Assembly: GCF_003996985.1 (NCBI RefSeq)
Contig: NZ_RJJX01000020.1
Location: 1 to 64,000 of the forward strand
Origin: Ancylomarina longa
GTDB lineage: Bacteria; Bacteroidota; Bacteroidia; Bacteroidales; Marinifilaceae
Reading direction: 5' to 3'
Length of the DNA stretch: 64,000 nucleotides
The position numbers and the translations under genes were made by a program. The notes below the pieces were generated by a model that was not told where the DNA came from, did not search any database, and worked only from the letters and a program-made list of their open reading frames with translations. Numbering within the stretch: the first letter of the stretch is position 1; every line of letters begins with the position of its first letter. Shown one piece after another: positions 62,337 through 64,000 of this stretch.

Positions 62337-64000
62337 ATGAAGAGCTTTTTCAAGTACACATTAGCCTCGTTTCTAGGCTTTCTTTTGGGAGGAATTATCC
62401 TCTTTTTTATAGGTTTAATTATAGTTTCGGCAATAGTTACCAGCACGGATCAGCCAACAACTGTGAAGGATAAAAGCATTTTGGAAATTAAGCTCGATAA
62501 AGAATTAACCGATCGTGGTTCCGATAATCCTTTTTCCAATTTCGACTTTCTAAATTTTAGCCCGGAGAACACGGTTGGTTTAAATACAATTCTCGATAAT
62601 ATCGAAAAAGCAAAGACTGATGATAAGATTAAAGGAATCTATCTCAATGTAAGCTACATATCTGCAAATTTTGGAGGAATGGCATCGATTGAAGAAATCA
62701 GAGAAAAATTAAAGGAATTTAAATCAACCGGTAAATTTATTCTTAGCTATAACAATTTTGGTTATTCTCAAAAAGGCTACTATTTAGCCTCTGTTGCCGA
62801 TAGCATTTTCATTAATCCACAGGCTAGCATCTATTTATTTGGTTTGGGAGGGGAAAGAACGTTCTACAAAACTTTCCTGAAAAAAATAGGAGTAGAAGCT
62901 CAGGTAATTCGTGTTGGTAAATACAAATCTGCAACAGAACAGTATTTTAGAGATAACATGAGCGATGAAAGTCGGGAACAAACAATGGCCTATGTTGGAG
63001 CAATTTGGAATCAGATAATAGGAGGAATATCTGAAGAAAGAGGTATTAGTATTAAAAAACTAAACCAACTAACAGATGAACTGCGTATAAAAAATGCTGA
63101 TGATGCCAAAAATAATAATCTTGTTGATGGTGTGATTTATGAGGATGAGATGAATGCGAAATTGAAAAAACTAAGCGGAATTAAAGCCGATAAAAAACTT
63201 AGATTACTTAGTATTTCTAAATATGCAAAAGCTCCAGCGGCAAATCACAAATTCTCGAAAAACAAAATTGCCATCATTTACGCTTCAGGTGAAATCATCT
63301 CAAAACAAAGCCCAAGCTCTATTGGACCAGAACTTGCTAACTCTATAAGAAAAGCGCGTAAAGATTCTACAATTAAAGCTATCGTTCTTAGGGTTAACTC
63401 ACCAGGTGGAAGTGCCTTGGTTTCGGATATTATTTGGAGAGAAGTGAAATTAGCCGCTCAAACCAAACCTCTGATTGCTTCAATGGGAAATGTTGCTGCT
63501 TCAGGTGGATATTATATCTCCTGTGCTGCTGACACAATTGTTGCAGACACAAATACAATTACAGGTTCTATTGGTATATATGGTTTATTTTTCTCAGGAG
63601 AAGAACTTATCAAAAATAAGCTGGGATTCACAACCGATTCCTATGGTACAAATAAACATTCTGCATTCGGAGGTAGTTATCCTTTAATGTTGCCTATTTC
63701 TTCGCGAAAATTCACATCTTATGAAAAACAAATTATACAAGGGATAATTAATAAAGGGTATGATACTTTCCTTACTCGTGTTGCCGATGGCAGAAAAATG
63801 ACTAAAGAGGAAGTTCATGAAATTGCACAAGGAAGAGTATGGTGTGCACAAGACGCTCAAAAGAACGGACTAGTTGATGTTTTAGGTAGTTTAGAAACTG
63901 CCATTAAAATAGCCAAAGAAAAAGCAGGTCTTGAAGACTATAGATTAGTGAATCTACCTAAAGAAAAAGAACCATTCGAAAGTTTAATTGAAAATTTTAC
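62337..64000 (+). CDS. sppA: Signal peptide peptidase SppA, 67 kDa type (3' end outside window)
   Basis: SppA degrades leftover signal peptides in the membrane. The gene opens at ATG 62337 (MKSFFKYTLASFLGFLLGG) with one membrane segment (about residues 12-36) and runs in frame to the window's end with 554 codons visible, near the family's full length of about 590. The catalytic lysine is K197 in VGKYKSATEQYF and the nucleophile S389 in GNVAASGGYYIS, in the N- and C-terminal halves as in E. coli SppA. No stop codon interrupts the frame. Confidence 0.95.
   Translation, partial: MKSFFKYTLASFLGFLLGGIILFFIGLIIVSAIVTSTDQPTTVKDKSILEIKLDKELTDRGSDNPFSNFDFLNFSPENTVGLNTILDNIEKAKTDDKIKGIYLNVSYISANFGGMASIEEIREKLKEFKSTGKFILSYNNFGYSQKGYYLASVADSIFINPQASIYLFGLGGERTFYKTFLKKIGVEAQVIRVGKYKSATEQYFRDNMSDESREQTMAYVGAIWNQIIGGISEERGISIKKLNQLTDELRIKNADDAKNNNLVDGVIYEDEMNAKLKKLSGIKADKKLRLLSISKYAKAPAANHKFSKNKIAIIYASGEIISKQSPSSIGPELANSIRKARKDSTIKAIVLRVNSPGGSALVSDIIWREVKLAAQTKPLIASMGNVAASGGYYISCAADTIVADTNTITGSIGIYGLFFSGEELIKNKLGFTTDSYGTNKHSAFGGSYPLMLPISSRKFTSYEKQIIQGIINKGYDTFLTRVADGRKMTKEEVHEIAQGRVWCAQDAQKNGLVDVLGSLETAIKIAKEKAGLEDYRLVNLPKEKEPFESLIENF

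Noticed and set aside
63475-63687. 70-codon frame inside sppA
   Set aside because: Out-of-frame shadow; the sppA frame itself continues open to the window end.

Overview
The window looks like chromosomal DNA from a Bacteroidota bacterium, most likely a marine, facultatively or strictly anaerobic member of the Marinilabiliales (Marinifilaceae-like). This assignment is inference. It rests on low G+C, repeated TAnnTTTG -7 promoter motifs with weak Shine-Dalgarno sequences, an S16 with a long acidic tail, a DnaE with an N-terminal exonuclease, DUF6261-like and DUF2807-like proteins, methylmalonyl-CoA mutase (mutA/mutB), and several classes of palindromic intergenic repeats. No phage, plasmid, CRISPR array or intact insertion sequence is visible. 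Most of the window is housekeeping DNA with unusual repeats and regulatory sequence between genes.

Layout. 0-7 kb: a truncated sigma-54 response regulator, a good sigma-54 promoter, and a MacB-type ABC cluster (ATPase plus two FtsX-like permeases) containing the remnant of a lost third permease. 7-7.7 kb: a 154-bp tandem repeat. 7.7-15 kb: acetyltransferase, inorganic pyrophosphatase, a hybrid histidine kinase, ComM/YifB ATPase, sedoheptulose-7-phosphate isomerase. 15-20.6 kb: small membrane protein, mutL, two rhomboid proteases and an EEP-family protein, all co-directional. 20.6-27.3 kb (minus strand): MORN-type lipoprotein, DUF58 protein, thioredoxin, DnaE. 27.4-33 kb: rpsP-rimM, thioesterase, DUF2807 protein, tsaC, dapD, divergent uracil-DNA glycosylase. 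33-42.8 kb: paralogous carboxypeptidase-regulatory-like proteins, cardiolipin synthase, prmC-recX, two LPP20-like lipoproteins, prfB with its programmed frameshift, and an OsmC/Crp/small-membrane-protein group. 43-50.4 kb: DUF6261-like gene, a 41-bp tandem hairpin array, ArsC-like protein, EEP lipoprotein, mutA-mutB. 50.4-64 kb: thioredoxin-like protein, MBL hydrolase, mpl, a TPR histidine kinase lacking its phospho-acceptor histidine, CoA transferase, oxyR with a possible divergent small RNA, two tRNA-Glu genes, rpsT, radC, upp, folK and the start of sppA, which runs off the end.

How the genes work together. MutA/MutB interconvert succinyl-CoA and methylmalonyl-CoA. With the CoA transferase at 57 kb they fit a succinate-propionate fermentation route, although the transferase substrate is not proven. 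OxyR with its redox cysteine pair, thioredoxin, OsmC and the Crp/small-Cys-protein group indicate oxidative and thiol stress handling. DnaE, MutL, Ung and RadC are replication and repair functions. RpsP, RimM, PrmC, RF2, TsaC, tRNA-Glu and S20 are translation functions. The observations most worth checking are the candidate oxyR-divergent small RNA, the 41-bp hairpin array, the 154-bp repeat with long-range inverted arms, the paired structured elements upstream of ppa and rpsP, the orphaned sigma-54 promoter, and the H-to-N histidine kinase.
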